A stretch of 64,000 nt of DNA from Nematostella vectensis. Taxonomy: Eukaryota > Cnidaria > Anthozoa > Actiniaria > Edwardsiidae. Below are positions 24,201 to 32,622 of the stretch, in pieces; positions within the stretch are counted from its first letter, which is position 1; every line of letters starts with the position of its first letter. The stretch lies in NCBI RefSeq assembly GCF_932526225.1, contig NC_064041.1:622001-686000 (forward strand). Reading direction: 5' to 3'. Under the pieces are notes generated by a model that was given only the letters and a program-made list of their open reading frames with translations, made no database searches and had not been told where the DNA came from. The position numbers and the translations under genes are program-made.

Positions 24201-24762
24201 CGTGAAAACTTCCTTGGCTGTTAAAATGACCAAAAATTAATAATATGGACTCATATAAATTATTTTATGTCGGGTGGAAATAGTTTGTAGAATGTTTTGA
24301 CAGTAAATCATGTAAGAATAGAATAATTATCGATGACATCAGATGTTTTCATAAAATTGAATAAAAAGCTGACTCCTTAAATTGACACCATAATCCTTTA
24401 TATACCTGAACAATATTATAATTACATTTTATCGAAAAAGGGTATCATAAGCTAAGGATTTTTTTTTAATCAAGGAAGGTTTCACCACAATAATATAAGC
24501 TAACGACGCTACGTTAAAAAACAAAAACTAACCATGTATGAGTTGTAAGCATGCCGAAACATTTCTTTAACTTGGCCTCTGAAATCACAAACACACAAAA
24601 ATAACTATTTGGTAATATAAAAACACGCCTTTGTAAGTTTTCCAACTATTTTTCTTACCGCATTTTTCGTTTCTCGTCGTTCGACATTGCGAAGCATTCA
24701 GGGACTAAAGCCAACAAAACAACCGACCAAGCGGCCGTACAAATGGCAACATTACAACGCAT
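212..24762 (-). CDS. EDEM3: EDEM3-type ER mannosidase (GH47), 17 exons, 3' end off the window
   Basis: Spliced minus-strand gene; transcript order runs from 24762 to 212. The joined exons (24659-24762, 24533-24578, 21325-21425, 20510-20549, 15410-15522, 13072-13225, 12116-12250, 11834-11939, 11535-11632, 10903-11028, 10680-10763, 10373-10456, 9886-10010, 9163-9325, 6414-6592, 5345-5474, 212-296) give ~624 codons with all phases consistent. Known role of the family: ER-lumenal alpha-1,2-mannosidase that trims glycans of misfolded glycoproteins for ER-associated degradation. GH47 motifs seen: YPADELMPL (~res 53), [11 protein letters not shown] (~85), [11 protein letters not shown] (~125), GIDSYYEY (~275), [11 protein letters not shown] (~382), [17 protein letters not shown] (~440), TTEAHLLPL (~473). 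The acidic residues of FETNIR, DSYYEY and LRPE match GH47 active-site positions. The tail ([12 protein letters not shown]) matches EDEM3 rather than EDEM1 or EDEM2; the protease-associated domain should lie off the left edge. Confidence 0.93.
371..4762. repeat. 41-bp minisatellite, ~107 copies (EDEM3 intron 16-17)
   Basis: Unit core CCACTCCCACCAGAGGCATC with AGATAGTGTG. Length variants of about 37 and 41 bp arise from GTGTGAGGG, GTGAGGG and GTTAGGG forms. Variants are interspersed in blocks, so local block duplications have occurred. No splice-junction text from exons 16 or 17 is visible. Confidence 0.97.
4764..5350. repeat. 26-bp minisatellite, ~22 copies, starting at the EDEM3 exon 16 donor
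   Basis: Unit GTTACCGATGAGGACAAATA plus AGGAGT. On the coding strand each unit reads TCATCG|GTAACACTCC, identical to the exon end and donor at 5345. The true donor is the outermost unit. Confidence 0.95.
5345..5474 (-). CDS. EDEM3: EDEM3 exon 16
   Basis: Encodes [20 protein letters not shown], then [20 protein letters not shown] and ASS, colinear with the EDEM3 linker before the PA domain. The donor TCATCG|GTAACA is the outer unit of a 26-bp array. Confidence 0.9.
6414..6592 (-). CDS. EDEM3: EDEM3 exon 15
   Basis: Encodes [20 protein letters not shown], then [20 protein letters not shown]. The EDEM3 TCPN motif is clear. The acceptor CTCTCTAG|CAAATT is the last unit of a ~2.5 kb, 83-bp array copying the acceptor and ~35 exon bases. 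Donor AA|GTAAGG; phase 2 out. Confidence 0.9.
6560..9075. repeat. 83-bp array, ~30 copies of the exon 15 acceptor
   Basis: Coding-strand units contain TCATTTCTCTAG|CAAATT and about 35 nt of exon-15 text (variant of GGTATAACCTGGCATTGAGC). Units with GCTAG keep the AG; units with GATAG read CTATC and have lost it. Confidence 0.95.
9163..9325 (-). CDS. EDEM3: EDEM3 exon 14, probable GC donor
   Basis: Encodes [20 protein letters not shown], then [25 protein letters not shown]. The only phase-0 donor that fits the next exon is GAG|GCAAGG, a good match to the rarer GC-AG class. The alternative GT at AATG|GTACTG is phase 1 and would break the frame. Confidence 0.85.
9886..10010 (-). CDS. EDEM3: EDEM3 exon 13
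   Basis: Encodes [20 protein letters not shown], then [21 protein letters not shown]. The acceptor TATCCAG and the first ~24 exon bases recur five times in the upstream intron (10020-10330). Donor AG|GTAATT; phase 2 out. Confidence 0.94.
9990..10330. repeat. ~60-bp array, 1+5 copies of the exon 13 acceptor
   Basis: Each copy retains CTATCCAG|GCC (or CCAAG|CC) and the exon text TTAGACCCATACTATCTA, then intron text AACACTGAGTAACACA. Unit borders match the exon 13 start. Confidence 0.9.
10373..10456 (-). CDS. EDEM3: EDEM3 exon 12
   Basis: 28 codons: [20 protein letters not shown], then ESTYFLYE. The LRPE glutamate matches the GH47 catalytic base position. Donor GAG|GTAGCT. Confidence 0.94.
10680..10763 (-). 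CDS. EDEM3: EDEM3 exon 11
   Basis: 28 codons: [20 protein letters not shown], then KKHTFLPE. Acceptor GATGCAG, donor GAG|GTACAG; phase 0 at both ends. Confidence 0.93.
10903..11028 (-). CDS. EDEM3: EDEM3 exon 10
   Basis: 42 codons: [20 protein letters not shown], then [13 protein letters not shown]. Acceptor CTCTTCAG, donor CAG|GTGTGT; phase 0 at both ends. Confidence 0.93.
11535..11632 (-). CDS. EDEM3: EDEM3 exon 9
   Basis: Encodes [20 protein letters not shown] and then [13 protein letters not shown]. The Asp of DSYYEY matches the GH47 catalytic Asp position. Acceptor GTGACAG, donor AAG|GTTAGA. Confidence 0.94.
11834..11939 (-). CDS. EDEM3: EDEM3 exon 8
   Basis: Encodes [20 protein letters not shown], then [15 protein letters not shown]. 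Acceptor TGTTTAG, donor AGAG|GTAATC; phase 1 out. Confidence 0.93.
12116..12250 (-). CDS. EDEM3: EDEM3 exon 7
   Basis: 45 codons: [19 protein letters not shown], then [20 protein letters not shown] and GDPIFE. Flanked by acceptor GGTCCAG and donor GAG|GTAATA; phase 0 at both ends. Confidence 0.95.
12310..13085. repeat. 48/49-bp array, ~16 copies of the exon 6 donor
   Basis: Coding-strand unit: AATACCACCACAGGGATACC, CTAGCCCAAG|GTAAGAA. It carries 30 nt of exon text. Most decoys have TAG where the exon has TAT (Tyr), so an in-frame stop precedes each decoy donor. Confidence 0.95.
13072..13225 (-). CDS. EDEM3: EDEM3 exon 6
   Basis: 154 nt encoding [30 protein letters not shown] and [15 protein letters not shown], all close to EDEM3. 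The donor CCCAAG|GTAAGG is the first unit of a ~48-bp array that copies the exon end. Confidence 0.94.
13505..15395. repeat. 37-bp minisatellite, ~51 copies (EDEM3 intron 5-6)
   Basis: Unit GAATATCTGTCATAGAGGAA plus GAAAGTCCTTTAGTAGT. It starts about 15 bp inside the intron. No exon text, but each coding-strand unit has CTTCCTCTATGACAG|A, an acceptor-like string. Confidence 0.95.
15410..15522 (-). CDS. EDEM3: EDEM3 exon 5
   Basis: 113 nt encoding [18 protein letters not shown], then [15 protein letters not shown]. The Glu of FETNIR matches the GH47 acid-residue position. Acceptor ACCTAG, donor GG|GTGAGT; phase 2 out. Confidence 0.92.
15624..16429. mobile_element. Short DNA transposon with ~75-bp terminal inverted repeats and 9-bp target duplication
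   Basis: Left end CCCTGCTAGCAGAGGCCTCT at 15625 and its inverted match ending 16426 agree over about 75 bp with few mismatches. TTGCATTGT flanks both ends (15615-15623 and 16430-16438), a target-site duplication of 8-9 bp. It sits in the EDEM3 exon 4-5 intron beside the 33-bp array. Superfamily not assigned; an 8-9-bp duplication fits hAT, P or Mutator-like elements. Confidence 0.85.
15822..16265 (+). CDS. Transposon-borne ORF, 147 aa, Cys motif
   Basis: The only ORF inside the 806-bp inverted-repeat element and centred in it. Basic N-terminus, then [14 protein letters not shown] (C-x2-C) and, 50 residues on, [17 protein letters not shown]. The layout CRVC...LPxKIxxxCxxKI recalls the zinc-finger-associated (ZAD-like) domain, but the fourth Cys is missing. 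It may be the N-terminal DNA-binding exon of a lost transposase or a captured host exon. No catalytic domain seen. Confidence 0.5.
   Translation: MNQTPVSPPLRKKKTTVQFQSPKTSLKRLYSKRSKDKFCRVCEINFKTSGQASFFNVNIAQLDSKKMLQNFLVNLDQLFPEKIRKTCKRKIDSLVKREKILNEDKPVNGFFYNLSRDISTEDAVSNARLLSGSGYTFQACVSHCWLK
16440..20520. repeat. 33-bp array, ~122 copies of the EDEM3 exon 4 donor
   Basis: Coding-strand unit: GACACCCTTGCT|GTAAGTAC then ATATCCAGTGAT. Twelve nucleotides of exon text plus the donor in every unit. Donor variants GTAAGTAC, GTAATTAC and GTACGTAC occur in patches. Higher-order duplication of ~845 bp is marked by a TGGGCACAGTATGCA variant at 17411, 17551, 18256 and 18400. Confidence 0.97.
20510..20549 (-). 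CDS. EDEM3: EDEM3 exon 4, 40-nt small exon
   Basis: Encodes [13 protein letters not shown], the GH47 core strand. The donor is GCT|GTAAGTAC. This donor and the last 12 exon bases form the unit of a 4 kb, 33-bp tandem array that starts exactly here. Phase 2 in, phase 0 out. Confidence 0.9.
20598..20673. repeat. 25-bp repeat, three copies
   Basis: AACATTTAAACAGACAGTGA ATCCT three times in the EDEM3 intron 3-4, just upstream of exon 4 on the transcript. Confidence 0.9.
21040..21315. repeat. Degenerate 16-18-bp array near the exon 3 donor
   Basis: About 15 degenerate copies of TAGAGGTACCGCCTGA with KpnI-like GGTACC centres. On the coding strand it lies just downstream of the exon 3 donor; no exon text recognised. 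Confidence 0.8.
21325..21425 (-). CDS. EDEM3: EDEM3 exon 3
   Basis: 101 nt encoding [16 protein letters not shown] and then [17 protein letters not shown]. The acceptor TCTTGCAG at 21426 is used; the CTGCAG 19 bases further in looks like an acceptor but lies inside the conserved YPAD coding sequence. The acceptor and the first 29 exon bases are repeated five more times upstream. Confidence 0.92.
21396..21766. repeat. 61-bp array, 1+5 copies of the exon 3 acceptor
   Basis: Coding-strand unit carries TGTGTCTCTTGCAG|TCGTTT and the first 29 exon bases (through ATGAGCTCAT), identical in all copies. The functional acceptor at 21426 is the 3'-most unit. Confidence 0.95.
21770..24532. other. EDEM3 intron 2-3 remainder, AT-rich, no gene seen
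   Basis: Apart from a TCACA microsatellite (23420-23450) and a tRNA T-arm-like string (GGTTCAATCCCTGG near 22340) followed by poly-T, nothing recognisable. Short ORFs are consistent with chance. Confidence 0.6.
24533..24578 (-). CDS. EDEM3: EDEM3 exon 2
   Basis: 46 nt encoding [15 protein letters not shown], the conserved first helix of the GH47 (alpha/alpha)7 barrel. The acceptor is TTTCAG and the donor ATG|GTTAGT; phase 0 out. Confidence 0.88.
24659..24762 (-). CDS. EDEM3: EDEM3 exon 1 with start codon and signal peptide
   Basis: The ATG at 24762-24760 opens a hydrophobic leader ([20 protein letters not shown], then PECFA) followed by [10 protein letters not shown] second in-frame ATG at 24687 would drop the leader, so the upstream ATG is chosen for a lumenal enzyme. 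Donor GTAAGA follows position 24659; phase 2. Confidence 0.85.
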
Positions 24763-25380
24763 TATGAAGGCAAGTGGCCCTGAAAACCCGCAATACCGCC
24801 AGACGAATAACTGGAGGGAAAAATCTATTATTCTCCGTCTTCTACTACTACTCCATGTTGGTCGTGAAGCCCCTCAAGTCAACTATTGGTGACTTGGGTC
24901 CGCCATTTTGTCTTCGTGGCACAAATAGACCGTGACTTCAGAGGGGACTGGTGCCAGTCACGTGACATATTTCTGTTTCTGTTGTCGTAGAAACTGGTCC
25001 AGCGCAGCGCAAGTCCGCGTTTGTCAGTCGCGAGAGCGCTGGGATTTTTCGACTGATAAACGCGGACGGCTGCAAAGGAGACTAATAGAATTTTCCCAAG
25101 TCTAAGTCATTTTGGTTGTCTTTTTTTATTGTTGGCTTAAATTCTTCGAACTGATCCAACGTATCCGAAGGCGTCGTTGGCATTGAGAAAGGGGTCCCAC
25201 CTACTATAAATAGAGTAAGAAGGCTTGGTCCATACTGTTGGCTTAGTCTAAAATATTTTGAAAGAGAGAAAATATTATATATGCCGGCAAGATGAATTGA
25301 AATGTTTGTTTTAATACTAAATAGAAAATGACGGCTTTTGACAATTTTAATCCTTAATCTTGAATGTAAGCCCAAGTTTA
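24763..25380. promoter_or_regulatory. Upstream region of EDEM3 with an 18-bp inverted repeat
   Basis: Presumed promoter and 5' UTR by position; no TATA box seen. Contains GTCCGCGTTTGTCAGTCG (25013-25030) and its inverse CGACTGATAAACGCGGAC (25050-25067), one mismatch, 19-nt loop. Confidence 0.4.
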
Positions 25381-25530
25381 AACGCCGTCCTTTTCATGTA
25401 CCGTTGCAAATGCATCCAAATGAACCAATCCGATTGTTCTATGTTCATTTGGTGCGGAACAGCACGTGAAAAGAATTGCGGCCGAATTGGTTCATTTGCA
25501 TTTGAAAGGGTACATGAAAAGAACGGCGTC
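25381..25530. repeat. Imperfect long inverted repeat
   Basis: Arms 25382-25434 and 25484-25528 (AACGCCGTCCTTTTCATGTA versus its inverse near 25528) enclose about 50 bp. It sits at the edge of duplicated block A and may be the folded end of a transposable element. Confidence 0.7.
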
Positions 25531-26715
25531 TAGACTGAACCTAACAAACATAGACTTTTTTTCTCAATTCTGTCTAAGACATACTAGGTAGAATTACACT
25601 TTCTCTACTCCCCAGTAACCTTATTTAATAACCAAAAAGCCGGCCGGTACCCAGGATTTTCCTTATTTTCCGTGGGGGGGGGGGGGGAGGGGGAGTGAGT
25701 TCTCTGATGAAAATCTGACCACCCCCGAAAAAACAAAAAGGGATTTTTTTATGCATTTGTAGTATCTCCAGGGGACGTTAATTATCGGATTTGGCTACAA
25801 ACTTTATAGTTTTGTCTACAAATAGCACGTCTATTGATAACCGAAAAGGGGACCTTCGGCCCTTGTGGGAGGTGACAAAATCGGATATATGCAAAGTATC
25901 GTCTGACTAGCAAGTTCGCTGGATTCTAGTAGCGTAAGGGGTCAAAGCATTGATGCATTATGTCAGTGCGATATCTTGCTTTGTTTCACCGCGCCTTGAT
26001 TATTTGATTTGCATATTATGTCACACTGTACATGTGACATCGACGAAAAAGCCGAAGGAATTCGCAAATGCCCTGGAGTTATCGTTTAAGAAAGATTCTC
26101 CGCGAGAGGGTTGGTTTTCCGTGGAACATCGCAAAGAAACAGGGAAACGCTGATTGCGTGCTTGCAGGTAATACGTTACGTGATTTTGTCGCCAAGTGGA
26201 TAACAATAAATGTGACAACGGCTCATTATCGGCTACTACAACCTTTAAGCCAGATTCATTTAACAATAACATCAGGTGATCGCTATCGTAGACATTGAAA
26301 TACAGAAAATCTTGTTTCCAGTTCTTTTCGACAAGGGGAGTTCGCATTGATGTAATTTATATCATGCTAAAATCTATAGTTACATGTATCTCTAATGACA
26401 TATATTCAATGCAGAATTTAGACCGTATTAATTTTAATATTTTGTATTTTATTGACAAAGCAATGCTGATAATTCATGTCTGTATATTAAGAAACAAAAT
26501 GTTATTTACTTGTTGCAAAATAGTCGAAAATTTTGTGACGTTTTTCCATTTTTCTCCCCCGCCTCGTATGTCTGCAAACACGCTAAATACCATTCGGTTT
26601 AATAGATGGACCAGTCACCTTTATATAATTCTCACCGTTATAGCTTAGTATTGAAAAGTTTGAATTTCTCTCCCTCAATAATGAGTCCGACAGAGGTATC
26701 GCGTGTCGCCGATGT
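25400..26715. repeat. Dispersed repeat copy A, interrupted
   Basis: Matches 29380-30378 in the same orientation. Interrupted at ~25630-25890 by the G-rich repeat, which copy B lacks. A ~180-bp core (26167-26346) is nearly identical to 29740-29918, while the flanks have diverged with many indels. Confidence 0.85.
25645..25865. repeat. G-rich dispersed repeat, copy 1
   Basis: Shares ordered text with 40050-40315: a poly-G run, GAGTTCTCTGAT, AAATCTGACCA, CCCCGAAAA, TCGGATTTGGCTACA, GGTTTTGTCT-like text and a final CTTCGGCC. Inserted in duplicated block A. Confidence 0.8.
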
Positions 26716-26739
26716 AAACTAACTCAAGTACCCAAAAGC

Positions 26740-28590
26740 ACCTTGACAATAATGATAATAATGATTAGTAGATTTATATTGCGCCTTTCTCTTAAGGATC
26801 CAAAACACTTCACAATGATGAAAGGGGACAATCTGAATAGCAATATAATGCAGTACCGCTTTTAAGAATCTAGGTTTTCCAGGTTAATCTAAACAGGTTC
26901 TTATTTAACGGGCACTACATAAAATTTTAGGCTACTTAGGTTCTTACATAGGTTCTTAATTTAAAAAAAATCAATATGATTTGTATTGATGGTATGTGTG
27001 GTATCTAGTTAGATGAAAGTCAATACCGCCTTGGCCTTCGTACAATATGTGAGCAAGACCCCTTAATATGTATTTAAACTCCATTATCATATTTGATAAT
27101 GTATATATCTTTTTTCATCATTGCTTGGAGATCTTAAAGCTTCATTTTTTAGAAATAAGAACCTGTTTTTCGTAGAAGAGCGTAAATTTCTCGTTGGTTT
27201 ATATGGAGTGACTTGAGTAGGCCACTTACGACTTGAAAGCAAGAAGTAACAAGTTTAAAATCTATTTGCTCTTTTACTGACCCAGGAAGAGATTTTATGG
27301 CATGTGAGATATGACCGTATTATTTTCAGGTTCCAGTGAAAAGCCGAGTAGCACAATTTTGAATGTACTGTAATTTATCAATAAGTTCTCTCTTGATACC
27401 TGCATATAGAGAGTTACAGTGATCTAATTTGATAAAATGAATGAATGTATGAGAACTTCACAGTGCTCAAAGGAAATTTATTTTCTTATTTTACTTATGT
27501 TGCTAAGATGGAAGAAAGCAGATTTACAGGTTTCCTTCACTTGCATGTTCATTGTGAGAAAATCACCAAACCAAACACCTATGTTTTTGGCTGTATTAGA
27601 GGCATTTATTGTGAAAGTTTCATCGTCTTTAGAGGAGGCCTCGTGGCGGTGACATTAAGCACCAGAAATTCTGTTTCATCGCTGTTTAAGCAAAGTCTTA
27701 TTGCTGTTGAGACAAGATTCCATACGTTGTTTAGATTGTATCAGCTCTTCTGAATTATGGGGATTGAAAGGCAAATAAAACTGAGTGTCATCAGCGTAAA
27801 AAAAATAGCCCCGCAAGCGTACATTTAGTTACTGCAATAACTATTACAGTTTTAGTACATGCAACATATAAAGCAATAATCGTGCAGTACATTTTAGCAA
27901 TAAATAATAAAAAGCTGTTATCAAAACTGTTCCTTGCCTAGCTAAAAATTATTGATTATGGATTTACCCTAGAATAAGCTACAAAAATAAAAATAAATGG
28001 GATTCTATTTTTAATTAAGAAAAAAATCTAAAAACCATCAAAATGTCTGAAAAAAGCGAGACAAAAAAAGAAAAAATGTCATTGGCGGGTCTTGAACAAG
28101 GTGCATTCGTTCTAGAAACCGATGCTCGAACCTGCGCTACAAGACACTACTACGGAACCGAGCCGAGTATCTAAAACTTGTTTATATCGCTGGTTTCTTC
28201 GTATTGTTTGAAGGACTCGGAAAATTTGCCGAATTTTAGCTTTTTTTCCCAACAAGGAACAATCAAACACAAAAAGTCCCAATACTGAAAGGCAATATGA
28301 GATGGAAACTATTATTCTGCGGAAACATGATAAAATAAACGTATTGCGAGCATTTTATACATCAATAATTACTAGACGTAAGGCTGTACGAGTACAGCTC
28401 GAAAGAAATGAAAATGTAATAAATCCTCTGGTTTCCTTTTTATTACAGACGATCGACCTGTTGCTTCACATATGATAGGTCCTTAGATGTCGTTTAATCA
28501 ATAAAGTTCATATTCGGGTCTTTTGTAAAAGATTCTTAAGGTATTTGAAGTTGGAAAATTCTAATTGCAAGACATTTTTACTCTGCATTT
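26740..28590. other. Intergenic, probable old repeats, no gene seen
   Basis: The string TTTATATTGCGCCTTTCTCT at 26775 followed by CCAAAACACTTCACAATG resembles a widely dispersed invertebrate repeat head. No coding exon supported. A tRNA-like A/B-box string on the minus strand near 28085-28160 does not fold as a tRNA. Confidence 0.4.
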
Positions 28591-28599
28591 AAAGAAAGC

Positions 28600-29230
28600 T
28601 ATTGAACGCAGTAACGCTTCCTACGATTTTGCTCTACTGTGTAGAATGTATGCTTTTGTACACACAGCAGGGTCCTAACAAGTGCACCATAAACAACTGT
28701 AAAACAACTGGCAGAAGTACGGAGAGAGCGACCCTGTTGCAGCCCATTTCAACCCGAGCAATGGACTGGCGGCCTCCAGGATGTTACCATCAAGGGCACC
28801 AAGAAAGTATCCCGCGCAGAAGATCTGACAAACGTCAAGGATACTTGATTAACAAGCTGCAGACAGTCACATCTAGAGGTCTCAACATGCGGGAAGAACT
28901 CTAGGCGCTTTCTGAACTCTAATGCCCCCCTTTCTTTAGTAAAGTAGATAAACAATACTTTTCTTTTTTACACATTTACTAGGTAGTCCTTTAGTTCCAT
29001 AGTTACTTAGTTATCCATAACTTTCATGTGCACATTTCCCCTTTTTCTGGCTTAGAAAAGAATCATCTCATATAGCCTCCAGAGCGTGCGCACGCGCGCA
29101 TCGTTCACATCTATATTTATATGCGTGATGTAACTGACTTTATGTAACCGCCCTGAAGAAGGACTCACTAAAGTCCGAAACGTTGTCAAAATCTCGCTTC
29201 TGTTTTTTGTCTTTCATTTTATTAATTGAC
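28600..29230 (+). mobile_element. Degenerate Penelope-like element 3' fragment (GIY-YIG region)
   Basis: Two frames hold consecutive parts of a GIY-YIG nuclease C-terminus: VAAHFNPSN (near 28740) and YLINKLQTVTSRGLNMREEL (to 28904); a frameshift lies between. It is followed by a CTGAAGA...GTCCGAAACG motif at 29153-29181 typical of PLE 3' regions. Reverse transcriptase is absent. Confidence 0.55.
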
Positions 29231-29379
29231 ATTTCCTCCACACGAAGTATGATATCTGAAACAAGGGAATTTCGCGAGTTAAAAAGGCAGCTTGGCCTAT
29301 ACGCGCTTGGGAAAGCTCGGAATTTCTTTCGAGTTACCTTAAAGATGAACACAAGAACCAATTAGATTGTTCTCGTATT

Positions 29380-30378
29380 TTCATTGGATTTGGAACGGCA
29401 CATGAAAAGAACGGCGTCTAGACTAGACCTAACATAGACTATTGTCCTCCATTCTGATTACGACACACTTAATAATACATTGTTCGATGTAAGTAGGCCA
29501 GTGCACTGATGCATTATCCCAGTGTGAGTTCTTGCTTTGTTCCACCGCGTCTTGGTGACGTTATTTGCATATATGTTCACTGCAACTGCGACACTATAAC
29601 CTCGATCGACGAAAAAACGAAGGGTTTTGCAAACTTTCCTTCAAGGCGCTGGATTTATCCAGCGATTCTCCGCGAGAGGTGTTAGTTTTCTGTTGAAGCT
29701 CGCAAAGAAACGGGGAAACGCTTTTTGCGCACTTGAAGGTAATACGTTACGTGATTTTGTCGCCAAGTGGATAACAATAAATGTGACAACGGCTCATCAT
29801 CGGCTACTACAACCTTTAAGCGAGATTCATTTAACAATAACATCAGGTGATCGCTACCGTAGACATTGAAATACAGAAAATCTTGTTTCCAGTTCTTTTC
29901 GACAAGGAGAGTTCGCATTGATTTTAGTTATGTTATGTAGGTATCTCTAAGGACTTCAATGCAGAATAACTTCAAGAGCGAATTTAGACCAATAAATTAT
30001 TATTTTTCATTTAACTAAAACATTTTACATGGCAAAACATGTGAAGTATTTTATTGACAAAGCAATTGCTGATAATTCATGTCTGTATATTAAGAAACGA
30101 AATGTTATTTACTTGTTGCAAAATAGTCGAAAATGTTGTGACGTTTTTACATTTTTTCTCCCTCGCCTCGTATGTCTGCAAACACGCTAAAACCATTCGG
30201 TTTAATAGATGGACCAGTCACCTTTATATGATTGTCACCGTCATAGCTTAGTGTTAGTATTGAAAAATTTATGCGAATACTCGCAGAATAATCATGTATC
30301 AACAACCACTTATCCCTTTGAGAGGTAATTTGAATTTCTCGCCTTAGTCCGACACAGGTTCACGCGTATCGCCGAAAA
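29380..30378. repeat. Dispersed repeat copy B
   Basis: Partner of 25400-26715. Shares GAAAAGAACGGCGTCTAGAC at the left end, the GTAATACGTTACGTGATTTT core, and CACGCTAAA...CCATTCGGTTTAATAG on the right. No inverted-repeat ends or protein domain identified. Confidence 0.85.
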
Positions 30379-30379
30379 G

Positions 30380-32560
30380 AAGAACACTCATGACTTAGGG
30401 CACTCATATTATTTAAAGATTACTAAACTAGATTTAATTCGTTCTTTGTCATCTTCCCTGCTAGGTAAATTACATTCCTAATGAAACTCTTTGGAATAAT
30501 TTCAATGTTAGCAAAATGTTCCACATGACTACATGACAATAGTTAGCAAATAAAACATTGAGGGAGGTATCAAATGAGACTTCTTTTATTCAAATTTCCC
30601 CGTTTTTTATATAAAAGAATTCAAACATGATATCAGCTCTAATAATGTTTTGATTATGGAGCATATATAATGGCATATTAATTACTTGTTTGTTACAGCT
30701 ACTTAAAACGAATTTATAAGCACTACCTAAAATAATCACAAATATTAAAGTGCATTATTCATGAGTTATGCCGCATATGGCGAGGGTTTCTTGTCAAGTG
30801 TTAGGGTTTCTATTCTCAAACATACCGTGACCACTATTCAAAGTGCGAGGTAAGTACATTCATTAGTGGTACACAAAATGTATATTTCTATATATCTGCC
30901 TTCAAGATTTCTTTATTTAGGAAGAAAATTTGGCGATGTCGAATTACAGTGTTTGGAGTATCGTATTCAATATTTTGGTTCGAAATTACGACTACTTTGG
31001 TGTTTTGGTTTAATATTAGTTGTATACTTAGTAAACATGTACATTCTTAGGTCAATTACGGTTTCAAACTCGAGTAAATTGGCCAGTAAAGCTCTCGGAG
31101 CCATTTTATGTCTTGACACTCATGACCCAAAGAGGACATATGACATAACTTTGTTCAAATCTGTGAGGGCTCTATTTTCGGTAAAATTTCCTAGGCCTTG
31201 TTGGTATAATTACCTGAGTAAATTTGATTTTGCAAGATTGAATTTATTGCTAATCCACTATTAGTAATTCTCTTAAAGTCACATAAAAAAATGCTTATTA
31301 TTCAATCAAGGCTGGATGCCATTCAATTTATATTCGCAGTCACGTAGTAATCTATAGTGTAAATTTTACGATAGATGGGACAGCTTGTGAAATGCATGTC
31401 TTAACTAACAGGCAATGCAGTTTTACAGTTCGTTTTGTTTTGGTGGTTGTTTGACGATATTACGGAGTTTTCACCTTTTCTTATGTTGTTGCATACGCTG
31501 TTTGAGAAACAAAAGATAAAGATGATTCAATGACTATTTTCGTGATGAATTGTATATACGACTATTAAAAAAAACTATTTTTGGCGATAACTTTTTTTTG
31601 CTTCCTACCCTCTATATTCAGTTGTTTTGATTTCAAGAAAGTTGAAGGATCGCATGAAATAGAGAACAAGCCATTTCCCCGTCATTTTGCACGCACATAG
31701 CAAGTATACATAACAAGTACGCACATAGCACATAGCACATAGCAAGTCTAGCAACAAGATTCATGCACAGGCCTTCAGTGGGCTCCATACAGATGTTTCA
31801 CGTTTAACTGATTTGTACGTAATTTTGCGAGAGGTCATACTTAATCCCAAACTTTAAGTATATGAATAATCAAAGTCTATCGATTGAAAGTCCATACTTC
31901 GTTACCATGGTCACACCCTATTATCTATGTTTAAATCAATTTTACCTGGAAAATCCGCGGTAACATTTTCTATGATAAAGGTTTAAATTTTTGTGCGAGA
32001 AAGGCCGAAAAAAGTTGGTTACTACGTCAACAAGAACAAGAAGTGTTTTTCTAAACTACCGGATTGCTTTAAAATAAATACAACAAATGTTACATCTTTC
32101 TTTAAATGATGATGTGTGAAAAAAGGAAACAAACCACGGTGGCATTTTTTTGTAATTTTTAGCATTTGCGTCCCTTTTGAAATAAAAAGAAAACCACTGG
32201 TCTTCTTTTATCCTTCTGCTATCTGCGTCGTCAGTTAGGGACAATGCGGTCTTTAAAAGAAAAAGTCGACACAACGTTGCTTTTAGTATATATGATATTT
32301 GGGCAGGCCAATGCCTATCTTTTTCAGGATTGCCGTGGCACGCTCACAGCTAATTTGTACAGTTAAATAATGATAAATGTCCTCAGCCACGACTTGATGG
32401 CATTCCACAAATGTGTTGTTTCAGAAAAGAATCCATAGCTCACTGAGTTCATAACAGTCGCACAGCAGGCGTCTTTATGATATAGGGCCACAAAAGCTAA
32501 CGACTTATTACCCATGACTATCCATCATCACCTCGCTGTTCATCATCTTTGTAGGAATCG
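30380..32560. other. AT-rich intergenic region upstream of the receptor gene
   Basis: No recognisable gene or repeat family. One 132-codon ORF (30866-31264, plus) with a hydrophobic LLWCFGLILVVYLVNMYIL segment has no supporting context. The presumed promoter and 5' UTR of the receptor lie at the right end. Confidence 0.4.
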
Positions 32561-32564
32561 CAAG

Positions 32565-32622
32565 ATGAGAACCCTCGCGCTAGCCTTTCTTTGCGTCAGT
32601 GGGCTAATGTCGCTAAGCAACG
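32565..32622 (+). CDS. Receptor exon 1: signal peptide
   Basis: ATG at 32565 opens [19 protein letters not shown], a clear signal peptide. Donor G|GTAAGT, phase 1. A possible acceptor TTTGTAG just upstream (ends 32554) suggests there may be a separate 5' UTR exon. Confidence 0.8.

Noticed and set aside
26021-26347. 108-codon minus ORF shared in part with 29682-29918
   Set aside because: The two copies differ mostly by amino-acid-changing substitutions and open in both strands; more likely noncoding repeat.
28085-28160. Minus-strand tRNA-like sequence with A-box TAGCGCAGG and B-box TTCAAGACC
   Set aside because: The T stem and acceptor stem do not pair; at most a tRNA-derived repeat.
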